Below are positions 46,930 to 58,009 of a DNA stretch of 64,000 nt, piece after piece. The stretch comes from Cocos nucifera (Eukaryota > Streptophyta > Magnoliopsida > Arecales > Arecaceae), in NCBI GenBank assembly GCA_006176705.1, contig QRFJ01000482.1:186001-250000 (forward strand). Direction: 5' to 3'. A model generated the notes under the pieces. That model was given only the letters and a program-made list of their open reading frames with translations. It made no database searches and was not told the DNA's origin. Numbering within the stretch: the first letter of the stretch is position 1; the number at the start of each line of letters is the position of its first letter. The position numbers were made by a program, and so were the translations under genes.

Positions 46930-49385
46930 AGTCTAGGATTTTAGGGCTAGATCTTAAAACTTTTTCAAGATCTGGCAGCGAAAGACTGAAATAAATCAAA
47001 ATTTATTCTTAAAATCAAAGAATATCCTAGATCTATATCCTATTACATGATTATAATATGAGATTAAATTAGAAATCAAAAATATATGATAGAGAAAAAG
47101 GTGTTGATTACATCAACATAGATCTATATTAGATCTATTACATATATGTAAGATAGGATCTGATCCATATTACCTATGCAAGTTAGACGTTCTAACTTGT
47201 TGATCTGGATTGAAGGATGAAGTTTCGAGCTACACACACATCCGACCTCTAAAAGATTTTCACACGAGCCTACGAATCTCGATCAGATGTCTGAGGTAGG
47301 AAATCAGCACAGTATGCTAGTACTGTGCTGATCCTTCTTTGATGGTCGATCCCATGCTTTCTTCTTCTAGATTTAGACTCTCTAAGATCAAAAATAAGAG
47401 GAGAGAATTCATATCTCAGACACTCTCAAAAAATCTCAAAAGTGGAGGAAAAAAGAATGAATGAAAGAAATCCTAGAAGAAGACCCTCTTCTTCTTCTTT
47501 CTTCTCTCACCTAGACACCTAGATTGGTGTCTCTGAAAACCCAATGCCCAAGAACCTTTTCCCTATGATTTTCAAACACCCAAAACCTCTCTCTATTGTA
47601 TACAATATTTCCAAAAATCAGACCAAAATGAGCCATATATATAGAGATATGGAAGAGTATTATCTAGATCAAATTTTGAGACAAGGTAGGACCGTATTTG
47701 GCAAGTTTTTGGGGCGCCCAACACTTGGGCGCTCCCTCCTCATCCCATGCCATGGACCACCTAGTAGGCACACAAAAACTATCTTTTTCTATCATAGAAA
47801 AAAATTAGATGGGTGGTGGCACAAAGAAAAGAGTTTTAGTTTGTTGGAATTCTATCATATAGAGTCCAAACTAACCATAACAACTTACCTTCTATAGACT
47901 TGGTGCATAACTTATTCCAAATAAGAGAGAGAGAAGGAGAGTGGGCGTGCGTGCCATTAGAGAGAGAGGATTCAATGCCAAAATAGAGAGAGTGTGGGAC
48001 ATGGGGGCATGGGGTAAATGTGGTGCAAGGATGGAATCCTAGTCCTACTAGGATTCCATATATGACTTGGTTAAAAAATAGTTTCTCAAACCAAAATAAA
48101 TTAGAAGTATACTAACCCAATTAAATCAAGTCCTAATCCAATTAAGAATCTAATTAAATTTAATTAAATTATATTTAAATATAAATTAATTTTTTAATTA
48201 AATTAGAAATTGGATTGACCCAAGTCCTAGTTGATCTAGGATTAGTTCTTTCTTACACTTGGCTTATCCAATAAATCAATTAGACTGGATCTAATCAAGT
48301 CCAAACTAAATCTAATTAAATTATATTTAATTAGACTTAATCTCAGTCTTCTGGCTTAATTAAATTAAGCCAATTATCAATCCAATTACTAATTGATCCT
48401 CCTACAATACTTGCACTAGGTTAAACATCAATCATATTGATTGTTTAATCCTAGAACGATTCTTAATCATTGATCAACCATCCGATCAGATCATGAACTC
48501 TAATATGTATGACCTCATAGATCCAAACCTAAGTCGATAGCATAAAAATAAATTTTTATACCAATCAAAATGACCATCTAGCAATGGTACCCGATGGTTG
48601 AATAGGTCGAATGTGTAGAACAACATCCTTAGAACCCATGTGGATATAGTTTTCATATAATTCATCTCCTTAACCAAAATGCTCGTAGGATACCTCAGAG
48701 TTCAACTGTCAACTCTAATCAGGCTGTGCACATTGTATTTCAAAATATCAAATCTATCTCATGGATTATCCTGGCCAAGATTTTGCTATATTAAAATACA
48801 GTGATACGTTCTTCTTTAACTCTTAGAGTAGTCAATCTAATCTTAATCACACATCGACTTTGCAAGTACTTGATTATGCCCAAAAATCTTTCATTATTGA
48901 TTAAAAATTCAGTTAGTCTGGTACCAAAGCATAGTGAGTTGCTTGTAAGTCTCTAAGGTGATCTCAGATCTAAGGGATACTTATACCTATATCCTATTAG
49001 AAACATTCTTGATAGAGAATGCTTTGGAATTGATCATGTTCAGTGATGATGTATCCCTATATCTCATTGTTATATCATACTAGTGTCTTCACACTTCTTA
49101 GTTAAGAGGACAACCAACCTATATGGAATACAACGACCTATACTCGATAGATGCTATCATTCTTATTAACAGTCTATCATTTGGTCATAAATAATTTTAA
49201 GGATTAATTGATAAATTCTCTCTTTATCGAACCTAAATAGTCCTAAGAACTTCATCACAACAATGAAGTTCGTTAGAAGAAGAAAACTTGTGATAAAAAT
49301 ATTAAAATTATATTTTATTAATTAATAAATTAATTATAATTATAATATAGCTTAATCATCAACAGGCTAATGATTAGCTTTGGGA
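46930..49385 (-). repeat. Copia-B 5' LTR, main part
   Basis: It matches 26963-29420 over its whole length. It breaks at 49385 where the short LTR element entered, and the last 14 bp resume at 53049-53062. Confidence 0.9.
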
Positions 49386-50278
49386 TTTAAGGATTGATGG
49401 TGCTCCCAAGCCTTGAGAGGCCATGGGAGGAGTCAGAGTGTTGGCTCTAAGGATTCTAGGGGCTTGATTGGTGCTTTAGAGATCTAAATTTTAAGATGGA
49501 GCAAGAAACTAAAATTAAAGAATCAAGACTGTAGAAAAAGATCATTTCTATAGGTTAGCCGGTTCAATTTAAAACTGGGTCGGCTAAGTCTCAGAGGATA
49601 GGCAAAATAGAGAGAAGCGCGTTCGGGACTGCAACATGGCACGCAACTGGGTTGGCTTAGTCTAAAATTGAGCCGACCCAGTCTCAGGTTAGCCGATTCA
49701 GTGCTGAGACTGAGCCAGCTCAGTCTACGAAAAGATCTATGCGAGGGTCTATTTAGGGCTAGAATAGGAACTTATCCTAGGGGTCTTAAGGCCTGATTTA
49801 AGAGGTCTTAAGGGAACTCATGTATGGGTCAAGCTTGGATCCAGAGGATGAGAGCATGGGAGACATGGGTGTACATGAGCTTGATGAGTGCTTTCATATA
49901 TTAGGTTAGCTAGAAGAGTTTTTGATTGGGTCTAATGGCTGTATATAAATACATAGGTTGTATTAAAATTTTAAAAAAAGATGCGAGCAATATAGAATTT
50001 TTCTTCCTTCAATCTCTCTCCTCTCTTCTCTCTAGAGTAGTTGTCCTAGGTTCCTGAAGATGCCCTAGAGAGAGGGGGCACCTCCCTTAAGCCCAAGGAG
50101 GGAGGTGCCCCAGCATAGATATAGGTGATGGATCTATGATACACTGCTTTAGAGAATGTCAAAGATCTCCTGTGGTCCATGCTAAAGATCAGGGGCTTCT
50201 ACAACATGGCATCAGAGCTGGGTGATGCTAGGATGATGTGCCAATAATTGGTATTAGAGCGATACTAGATTTCTTACA
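49386..50278 (+). repeat. short LTR element 5' LTR
   Basis: It begins tttaaggattgatgg (expected TGTGAGG) and ends ttcttaca. TATA box tatataaatac at about 49933. A GC-rich inverted repeat lies at 50075-50111. Confidence 0.9.
50075..50111 (+). repeat. GC-rich perfect hairpin in the LTR
   Basis: Arms of 13 bases, ggggcacctccct (50075-50087) and agggaggtgcccc (50099-50111), with an 11-base loop. It lies about 140 bp after the TATA box, so in the transcribed R/U5 part. LTR 2 keeps it (about 52828-52878) with a 14-bp duplication of the right arm. Confidence 0.88.
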
Positions 50279-50280
50279 AT

Positions 50281-50293
50281 TGGTATCAGAGCC
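50281..50293 (+). promoter_or_regulatory. short LTR element primer-binding site (initiator Met tRNA)
   Basis: TGGTATCAGAGCC, two bases after the LTR end. Confidence 0.92.
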
Positions 50294-52124
50294 TGATGGT
50301 GAGTGAAAGTGAAGGAGAAGTCATACAAAATAAAATAAAAAATCTGCATGAGTATTCCACGGTATGTCTCAGATCTATCTTTGTTATTATTGTGGTTTGG
50401 CCAATCGAATGTAGTAGGTTGAGGGTGGAGGCTGAAAGGATTAATGAGAAGGATTTTTTCTGGGGTGAAAGGTTTGGGTGCATGATTTGCTGGTCGATCT
50501 TGGTGAAAAAATCGTGGTGTATGATGGTAGACAAGGTAGAGAGTGCTGGAGTGCTGCAGTAGCACTTTTCTGAAGATGTAGGGTTGAGAGAGGCTCGACG
50601 ATGCAGCAGCTGAGAAAGATATCTTAGTAGAGAGTATTAGGGTTCTCTAGAAAGATGGATAGTATGAGATTGTTAAAGAGAGGTTTTTCAAGGAATAATG
50701 ATCGAAGGAAGACTGAAGAAGTGACTATACGTCCTTCGATTGGAGGAAAGCAAAAAATTAGTCGAAGATGTATTCAGCGATTCGACTAGAGCATGATTTT
50801 GCAGAGCCTTGGAGATGATGGAAATGGATGATCCATGAAGGTCCAACAGGTTAGGGCTGGATGGCTGTAGAGCGATGCAGAGATGAGTCAGAGAGCGCTG
50901 AAGTGCTATAGGAGTGTTACCCTGAAGGTACAGGAGCTGAGAGAGGCTCGATGGTACAGCAGTCGAGGGAGGTATCTCAGTAGAAAGTGTCAGGGGCATC
51001 TCAATGAGATCGAAAGTAGGTCTCAAGGAGAGCCAGGAGGTCTCAAGCAGTTGGGAGTGTCCTGAATCTGATTTTTTTTATAGGAGCATCAGGAAGAATC
51101 ATAATTCAGTGCAGGATGGTTTGTATACAGCAAGAGAGGATCCAGATATCTATGAGGAGGCAGTGTCGAGATGAGTCACAGAGCACTGGAGTGCTGCAGT
51201 AGTGCATTCTTGGAGATACGGGGTTGAGAAAGGCTCGATAGTGTAGCAGCGAGGGAGGTATCTCAGCTGAGAGTGTTAGGGGCATCTTAGGGAGACCAGG
51301 AGCAGGTCTTATGAAGAGCCATGGAGTCTCAAGAGCCTCAAAATGAGGTCGATGGGTTTGAGCCCAGGATAGGATTTGAGCTATAGTTCCTCTGAACGTA
51401 ACTAAAGTGATGGCTGGTGAAAGAACAAAAGAGGAGAAGGCTATGGTGAAATTTTCTAGGATTTAGTCACTGGATTCAAAAGAGTTGGATGAGCTCTTGG
51501 GTTTTGGAGGTGCCCACGGGTTATGGAGGTATCCAAGATAGCATCGAAGAGGGATGCAGAGTGCAGAGGGTTCAAAGGGGCAATGATGGTGTTCGAGGTA
51601 CAGCGGTAGGCTCAGTAGTGTAGTGTTGAGTGGTTGATCTCAAGGGACTCGATGATAGAATTGACTTCTGTGGCATCAAATGAACTTCAGATATAGATGG
51701 AGCTCCACAGTGGTGGCTTCATAAGTGAAGAAAAAATTTGGCATGAGTTCAAAGCTGAGGGTCAGTGCTGGTGATGCATAGTTTCTAGTGGAGCAGCATG
51801 TGCAGATGAATAGGCATAGCTCTGAGAAGATCATATCAGATGGTACAGCATGTGCTGGTGTAGAAATACTGTAGGTTCTTCAAAAAAATTCAGAGAAAGT
51901 GATGCAGCTGCTAAGCAAAAGGGATCCAACAATTTTAGGATGGTGCCAAGAAGCAAGCACAGATCTTCAGCGATGGAGGTGGTCATGTCAAAAGCCTCAA
52001 AGGTGCACAATAGTTGAAGATGATTGGTGGAAGCGATGTTTGCATAGGTACTATCAAGGTGTGCATCGATAGCAGGGTCGTGTAGGAGTGCATTACCGAG
52101 GGGTTTGCCAAGGCTTGGGGCACC
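50294..52124 (+). other. short LTR element interior, non-coding with internal repeats
   Basis: Purine-rich. A unit of roughly 120-170 bp occurs three times (about 50541-50655, 50880-51020, 51170-51300), each with gagagcgctgaagtgct-, gagaggctcgatggt- and ggtatctcagtagagagtgt-like words in the same order. Open frames at 50296-50562 (+) and 50254-51026 (-) have no recognised motif and do not share a frame. Confidence 0.7.
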
Positions 52125-52135
52125 AAGGTGGAGAT
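52125..52135 (+). promoter_or_regulatory. short LTR element polypurine tract
   Basis: aaggtggagat directly before the LTR 2 start tgtgagg. Confidence 0.8.
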
Positions 52136-53043
52136 TGTGAGGATTGATGATGCTTCCAAGCCTTGGGAGGCTACGGAAGGAGTTAGGGTATTGGCTCTGG
52201 AGATTTCAGAAGCTTAGTTAGTGCTTCGGAGATTTGAAATTTAAGATGGAGCAAGAAATCAAAGTCGGAGAATCAAGACTATAGAAAAGGATCATTTCTA
52301 TAGGTTAGCTGGTTCAGTCTGAAACTGGATCAGCTAAGTCTCAGAGGATAGGACAAATAGAGAGGAGCATGTTCGGGATTGTAGCATGGCATGACCTATG
52401 TCAGCTCAGTCTAAAACTTAGTTGATCCAATCTTAGGTTAGCTGGCTCAGTGCTGAGACTGAGCTGGCTCAGATCGTGGGCAGAGCTATGCGAGAGTCTG
52501 TTTGGGGCTAGGATAGGAACTTATCCTAGGGGTCTTAAGGCCTGATTTGAGAGGTCTTAAGAGGGCTAACTCATATATCGATTGGGCTTGAATCCAGAGG
52601 ATGAGAGCATGGAAGATATGGGTGTACACGGGCTCGATGAGTACTTTCATGTATTGGGTTAGCCAGAAAAGTTTTTGGTCGGACCTAATGACTATGTATA
52701 AATGCATAAGTTGTATTAGAATTTTAAAAAAAGATGCGAGCAATATAGATCTTTTCTTCCTTCAATCTCTCTCCTCTCTTCTCTCTAGAGTAGTTGCCCT
52801 AGATTTCTGAAAAAGCCCTAGAGAGAGGGGGCACCTCCCTCAAGCCTAAGGAGGGAGGTGCTGGAGGGAGGTGCCCCAGCAAAGATCTAGGTAATGGATC
52901 TATGATACGCTATCTTAGAGAACGTCAAAGGTCTTCTATGGTCCATGCTAAAGATCAGGAGCTTCCGCAATATGGCATAGAGCTAGGTGATGCTAGGACG
53001 ATACGTCAATAATTGGTATTAGAGCGGTACCGGATTTCTTATA
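52136..53043 (+). repeat. short LTR element 3' LTR
   Basis: It begins tgtgaggattgatg and ends ttcttata. It is 15 bp longer than LTR 1, mostly through a duplication in the hairpin. Confidence 0.9.
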
Positions 53044-53048
53044 TGGGA

Positions 53049-53062
53049 CACGTTTCTTAACA
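53049..53062 (-). repeat. Copia-B 5' LTR, terminal 14 bp
   Basis: cacgtttcttaaca aligns with acatatttttcaaca at 29431-29445, the end of the other copia-B LTR. It follows the TGGGA duplication and is followed by the GCAGG duplication. Confidence 0.85.
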
Positions 53063-54065
53063 GCAGGAGCATCAGCAATAGCATTGATGGGCGCAACAGA
53101 GCTTAAGGCATCGACCTTCGCTCTTTTGGAAGGCTCACCGATTGCGGTGCCCTTCCTTTTATGTGCTCAAAGTTCTTTGGAGAGATGCTGAAGTTCATCC
53201 GCATCCATTTCTACAATAAAAAAAATTCATAATTAGAAAGAAAAACAGGAAAAAAACTTATGAAATTCATGAATATACCTACTGGGTTAAGAGGGCTTAA
53301 ACTGAAGTTGAACAAGATTTGATCCTTTATTAGCTCAGATAAAGTAGAAGCCCGATAATTCCTAATCTTGCTAACCGATTCTTGATCCTCCTTTTCTAAT
53401 CCTGAAGCTCGGCAGACCGAATCCTTCAGATGTCTCCGGGGAGGAAGTCCTAAGTCTAAGGATAGGCAGGAAATATAAAAGAACTTTTTCTTCCAATTAT
53501 GAATGGAAGAAGGGGCATCCTTAAGTAACCCCTTCTTACCAAACTGAGAGGATAGGTAGCATCAATTTTTGATCATGGGACGTTTGAAAGTGAAATAATT
53601 ATAGAATAGAGAAATAGTAGGTCAGACCTTGGTTATGATGCATAAAGAAAAAAATTCTATGACGAACCTAAATGAGTTTGGCACTATGGAGGCAAAGAAG
53701 ATATTCAAGAACCTAAAGAGAGCTACAATAAAAGGAGGGATTGGAAATCGAAGTCCAGTACGCAGAGCCTTGGTATACAAGCAAAAATAATCCAAGGGTG
53801 GAGTGCAAGCTCGGCCACTTGGTTTGGAGAGTTCAAGCTCGTATTCCGAGGGTATCCCGTACTAAATCCATATCAAGAAAAGGTCTACAGGACGAAGTGC
53901 ACAAGAGATGGTGTCAGGGACGAAAGGGGGATGGACTGTTTCTATGGACTCGATTTTCTTATGGGATGGATCCATCAAGCTCACATGGATTGGACTCTCT
54001 GAACAAATTGACCAAGATTCCTTAGTAGACATACTGATCAAACTAAATTTGAAAAAAGCCCCCAA
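53063..54065 (-). pseudogene. Tat antisense ORF (aORF), N-terminal part
   Basis: The likely start is the ATG at 54032 (M-S-T-K-E-S-W), or 54065 in the same frame. The open piece is 67 codons (53862-54065). A tryptophan/leucine block, aromatic-rich regions (about 53750-53500) and an acidic region with stops follow, ending in A-P-I-N-A-I-A-D-A at 53110-53070. The frame then continues in phase at 26962 across the 26-kb copia-B insertion. No known enzyme motif was recognised. The fold is probably mixed globular plus coiled coil. Confidence 0.72.
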
Positions 54066-54644
54066 AAATTAAGAAAAATAAGAGATGAAATCTTTTTGAA
54101 GAAATTGAAAGGCCAAGAAGTGAAAAAAGTTGAAATAATTAAAAGAAGGTTTTGAAACTAATCTAGATCGATTGTGAAGAGTAAGGAGATGACCAGCATG
54201 ATGGAAATTAGATGGGAAAGCGCTTGTAACTGGAGGAAACAACGAAAAGAAATCGAAGCTCTCAAATGGGAAGAAGGTGGAAATCGGGCAAGGAAGAAGA
54301 AGACTCAAGTGAAATAAAGTCCCGAAGGAAGAAGAGGAGCTTAAATATCTAAGAGGAGCCTGAGGCAGTTATGATCGTAGGTCCGCTCCATCCGATCTTT
54401 ATTTGATGCATGTCCCACTCATCATGACAGAGAAAAAATGGGTGATAGAACTTTAATTACACCATATCTTGGGCAGCAGTTTGGTTGGAGTTTCAAAAAT
54501 CCATCTCTTCGAGTCACCTTGTATTGAAAAAGTTTCAACGCCAGCATAGATAATGCCAAACATTCCATTCCATAAATATGAGAAGTTAGAAAAGAACTTC
54601 GGCAGTCACATTTTCTTTACTTCCTTCTTTCGAAATTCAAATTC

Positions 54645-54661
54645 AAGAGTAGAGGGACTAT
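54645..54661 (+). promoter_or_regulatory. Tat polypurine tract
   Basis: aagagtagagggactat precedes the 3' LTR start tgttgggg at 54662. Confidence 0.7.
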
Positions 54662-55522
54662 TGTTGGGGATAAATCCACTCCTGCCGAAGTCGACAAGAT
54701 GTTTAGTATCAGGGTGATCCGATCTAGTGGTGACTACCATGACTAAACTTCAGCCAGTATTACTGCATAACCCACAAGGTATTGCAGACATCACCCAGAC
54801 GAGCTTGAATAACAAAGGCAACCAAATTCCTCCTCTATAAGCGGTTAACTCCTTCCAATCGAACTCCTTCCAACCGAACTCCTTCCAATTGAACTCTTCC
54901 TAGTTACCAACTAGGCCCTTTCCAGTCGATCTCCTTTCAGTCAAATTTCTTCCAATGGATAAGTTAGCCGTCAACATCCTGGACATCAATCAAGCAGGCT
55001 TAAATAGTAGGGGACCTTGGCATCAATGCAAGTTCAACTCCCAATACAACAGATATCAGTCAATGTGCAGATGACCTCGGAGAAGTCCGAACCTCTTCCA
55101 AGCTGCTGAGATGTGAAGTTCTTCACTGACTATAATGATTCCATCCGAAATTTGACTATTAGTTCCTAACTATTTGCAAATCACGATAAATCATAGTCCA
55201 CTCTCCGTAACAAACTCTACGTGGCTGGAACAGCCCACTACAAAATCATTACGACTATTACCATTAGTTTGTTACATGCTCCATCTATATAAGAAACTCT
55301 TCAGATACATTTTTTTTTAAGTTCTGCTTCTCTGCCATTATCCTGCTCTTTTTTCTTCTGAAATACTCTATTCCAGTTGGTCAGAAAACTGACTTGAGCA
55401 TTGGTGAATCCTACCAGAGCGATCCACCTCCAATTTAGACTTTACTTTGCAGGTCTCATCAATGATCTCGTCAGCTTTAGCTCTAGTAAATTTTGGCATG
55501 AGTATTGTTTTATGCACCAATA
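54662..55522 (+). repeat. Tat 3' LTR
   Basis: It begins tgttggggataaatcc and ends tgcaccaata. TATA box near 55286 (tatataagaa). It carries the same run of ccttccaa/tcgaactcc units (about 54850-54955) as the 5' LTR. Confidence 0.9.
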
Positions 55523-55527
55523 GGATT

Positions 55528-55661
55528 GAAAAATTTATAAAAAGGCTTAAAAATAGAATGAGAAAATAAATTACCTTGTGAAAGAATTTCTTCTCTCTCT
55601 CTCTCTCATTCTTTCATTGTCTCTTTCTCCCTTCTATTATATATTATATTGTTTTACAATA
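55528..55661 (+). repeat. Copia-A 3' LTR, second part
   Basis: It aligns with 11453-11590, including the CT microsatellite (55592-55609) and the ending tattatatattatatt. It ends tttacaata, followed by GTATC. Confidence 0.9.
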
Positions 55662-55666
55662 GTATC

Positions 55667-57800
55667 TTGTTTAATTTTTTTATTAATTTTTTGTAAAGTA
55701 TGGCAACAAGGGCCTTTTTGAGAGGCCTCCATTTGTCAAAGATTATAGGTATCACATATAAGTTAACTCAAAAAAATATAGAAATGATTTAATGATGTCA
55801 CAGAGACTATATACCTAAAGAAATGAAAGTAAAATGTTATTAAGGATATAGTTTAGAGTTTTTCCCCTTTTCTTATAAAGAAATGGAGCTATGAAGGTAT
55901 CCTAATGGTATAGTATCATATGTCCGTGGTAAACAGAAACCCCACTGTTAGAATCTCATGTGATGTATTCAAAATCTTAATTTGTTCACTTGCATATGTT
56001 AATGGATCAACTTGAGACATGAGATATATGGAACTAGCAATGGGGACATTTACATGGAGACAAGTCTAAGATAGAAAGCATACCATAAAGCGGTAAGACC
56101 AAATAAATAAAGGAGCTCAAGAGGGAGCACGTAGATCAATCGATTGCAGAATATACTTAGTCTTATATTAATTGTGTAATATGAAATTTTGGATACTTCT
56201 ATAAAACTAATAAATTTAAATAGTATTTTTTACCTAACTTTTTTTATGGATGAAGTATAATTGTTATAAATAAAATCAAAGCACAATCAACCAATAACCA
56301 ACTGCAGTATAGATCCTTTTTGTATTAACCATGGGTGGATTATATATAGTGCGGATCGAGTTTGGACCTTTAATCTAATAAGAATGTGCCGAGCTTTAGA
56401 TAAAAAAAATATGTTAGAATCTATGGGGATACATCTTTAGTACCACATTAATTATGAACCAATCCACTTGTTTAGCCATGAGTGTGAATCATTTTTGTAT
56501 TCGATTTAAGTTGACCGAAGTTGTAGACCTTATCTTAGAAATCTTTTCTCAGATCTCTCCTAATAAATAAAAGAAACAGTTTTTTCTTTGCTCAGCCAGC
56601 AAACAAATGTCCAATCAAGTACAGCTTTTGTATTCAATATGAATAATTTATTCATACTATTCCGGATAATAAATATATACAGGGAACTACCTTCCTCTAC
56701 GGTCTACACTAAAAAGCTTCCTCCACCGACAACTTCCTAGTTAAAAACTTTTGATCTGAACCTCAGAACTTCCTTTCCTTATCACAGTACATCAAGGATC
56801 ATAGACCTATCCATGCACGTAGATCACCATAACGTGCTTGATCCGTTCAACAATGTCAACATATTTTGCAGTCCATTGTTTCATCTGGAAAAGAGTGTCA
56901 CAGCCAATAGAACCATTTTCCCCCCTCAAACAATATACAAAGAGAATCTTTATAAAATGAGAATAGTTTTCTTACTCTTTGAGTTAGATGTAGGAAATTT
57001 GAATCACATCTAAGTGCAATCAACACGAATCTTCACCTACAACACATCCCCAAAGAAATGATGTTCTAGTAACTAAGTAGTCAAAAAAATGTGCAAAACC
57101 TCAGTTCTATATATGTTCCACAATGTGAATGTGATGACAAAACTATAAACTAGCCCTTGGATACCCATAACATTCTATTACGATCTTAATCCAACCACAT
57201 TTTCTGGGCCTAAGACAAACTAAAAACAGAATTCAGTACTAGAACATGCATATGGACATTCCAATGTCTATTTTACTAGAGTTTGCATTCTATGATCAGA
57301 ACCTTGTGTTATTGCAATGCTTAGGTTGTTCTTCTTTTCAGATTACTTGCACTAATAATATAATTTTAAGATTTTGAGAAATAACATTTGCAGCATCATA
57401 GATTTAAGCAACAATCATTGAAAGATTAGCAGGAAGCTTCTATTATTTGCAAGATATATATGTATGTGCAATTGTTATTTGGTATATATTGTTTATGAAG
57501 GTTTATGTTATTTATAACAACATTGTATTAATTACAACTAAAACAGTAGGTTTCTCTAGTATTGTCAATTATAAAATGTAGATGATACGATTATTTTTCT
57601 GGTAAATATAATCTCATTTTAAATGTAGATAAACGTGAAAAAGCTTAGATAGGGTACGCATCAGTTTTGCTAGGGAAAGTGCTGTGAACTGCAGTGTTTT
57701 TTTTTTCCTTGTGAACCAGGGCATCTTATTCCGTCCCCTGCTAACTTCCAAAACTCTCTCTTCCCCTTTTCCCACCTTCCTATCTCGATATGGTTTCCTT
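55667..57800. other. AT-rich flank, no gene recognised
   Basis: No recognised motif. The 66-codon frame 56813-57013 (+) has no known features. Simple A/T runs only. Confidence 0.5.
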
Positions 57801-57808
57801 TTGGCCTC

Positions 57809-58006
57809 TTGTTCTCCCTTGGTGGAGGAAGCTTGGCTTTTCAGGCTTCCCTGACACTGCCCATCCCTCACTACATGCTGTCAACCTCCTCTTTTTCCTC
57901 TCCGCCCTCTTTTAAAAATCCATTACTTGCGTTCGCAACAAGCACAAGCCAACGGGAAAGAAATGAAAGAAAAAGAAAGAGAACACTGTTCTCTTTTGTT
58001 ATATAG
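57809..58006 (+). CDS. possible short exon with transit-peptide-like composition
   Basis: Open for 65 codons, with a second ATG at 57875. The later part is rich in Ser, Thr, Ala and basic residues with few acids (M-L-S-T-S-S-F-S-S-P-P-S-F-K-N-P-L-L-A-F-A-T-S-T-S then a run of K/R/E), like a plastid targeting region. A GT follows near its end (about 57998) that could be a splice donor. No downstream exon was recognised and no database comparison is possible here. It may be chance. Confidence 0.15.
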   Translation: MFSLGGGSLAFQASLTLPIPHYMLSTSSFSSPPSFKNPLLAFATSTSQRERNERKRKRTLFSFVI

Positions 58007-58009
58007 TAC

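Larger units (their letters stand above)
49386..53043 (+). mobile_element. short non-coding LTR retrotransposon
   Basis: LTRs of 893 bp (49386-50278) and 908 bp (52136-53043), a Met-tRNA primer site (50281-50293), a polypurine tract (about 52125-52135) and a perfect duplication TGGGA (49381-49385 and 53044-53048). The interior is only 1857 bp and holds no gag, protease, RT or integrase motif in six frames; the largest open frame is about 110 codons. It must have moved with proteins from another element. It sits in the 5' LTR of copia-B. It may belong to the class called LARD or TRIM-like; I do not recognise the family. Confidence 0.9.
26963..53062 (-). mobile_element. Copia-B: Ty1/copia element inside the Tat aORF, interrupted
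   Basis: LTRs lie at 26963-29445 and 46930-49385 plus 53049-53062, about 2.48 kb each. The ends are flanked by the identical duplication GCAGG (26958-26962 and 53063-53067). It is oriented minus: the 5' LTR is on the right with a Met-tRNA primer site at 46915-46927; RNase H and RT lie at the left. About 10.2 kb without its three inserts. Three later elements broke it: one in RT, one between integrase and RT, and one in the 5' LTR. The Tat aORF resumes in phase across it. Confidence 0.92.
16857..55522 (+). mobile_element. Tat-type Ty3/gypsy element, interrupted
   Basis: Matching LTRs lie at 16857-17722 and 54662-55522. The order is gag, protease, RT, RNase H, second RNase H, integrase, tandem array, antisense ORF, polypurine tract. 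A second RNase H and an antisense ORF in the 3' region are known features of the Tat lineage (Retand/Grande/Ogre relatives). About 12.6 kb once copia-B and its contents are discounted. The flanks aaatt (16852-16856) and ggatt (55523-55527) are a decayed duplication, 3 of 5 equal; the copia-A LTR continues on both sides, which proves the insertion. Confidence 0.88.
11298..55661 (+). mobile_element. Copia-A: outermost Ty1/copia element, interrupted
   Basis: The two ends carry the same LTR sequence (left 11298-11590; right split into 16714-16856 and 55528-55661) and are flanked by the identical 5-bp duplication GTATC (11293-11297 and 55662-55666). Without the inserted material the element is about 5.7 kb. 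Gene order is gag, protease, integrase, RT, RNase H, which defines Ty1/copia. All frames carry stops, so it is dead. The Tat element entered its 3' LTR and everything else followed inside that. Confidence 0.9.

Noticed and set aside
50254..51026. minus-strand open frames of 82-112 codons in the short LTR element
   Set aside because: No motif, overlapping frames, opposite to the element's orientation; no support for a gene.
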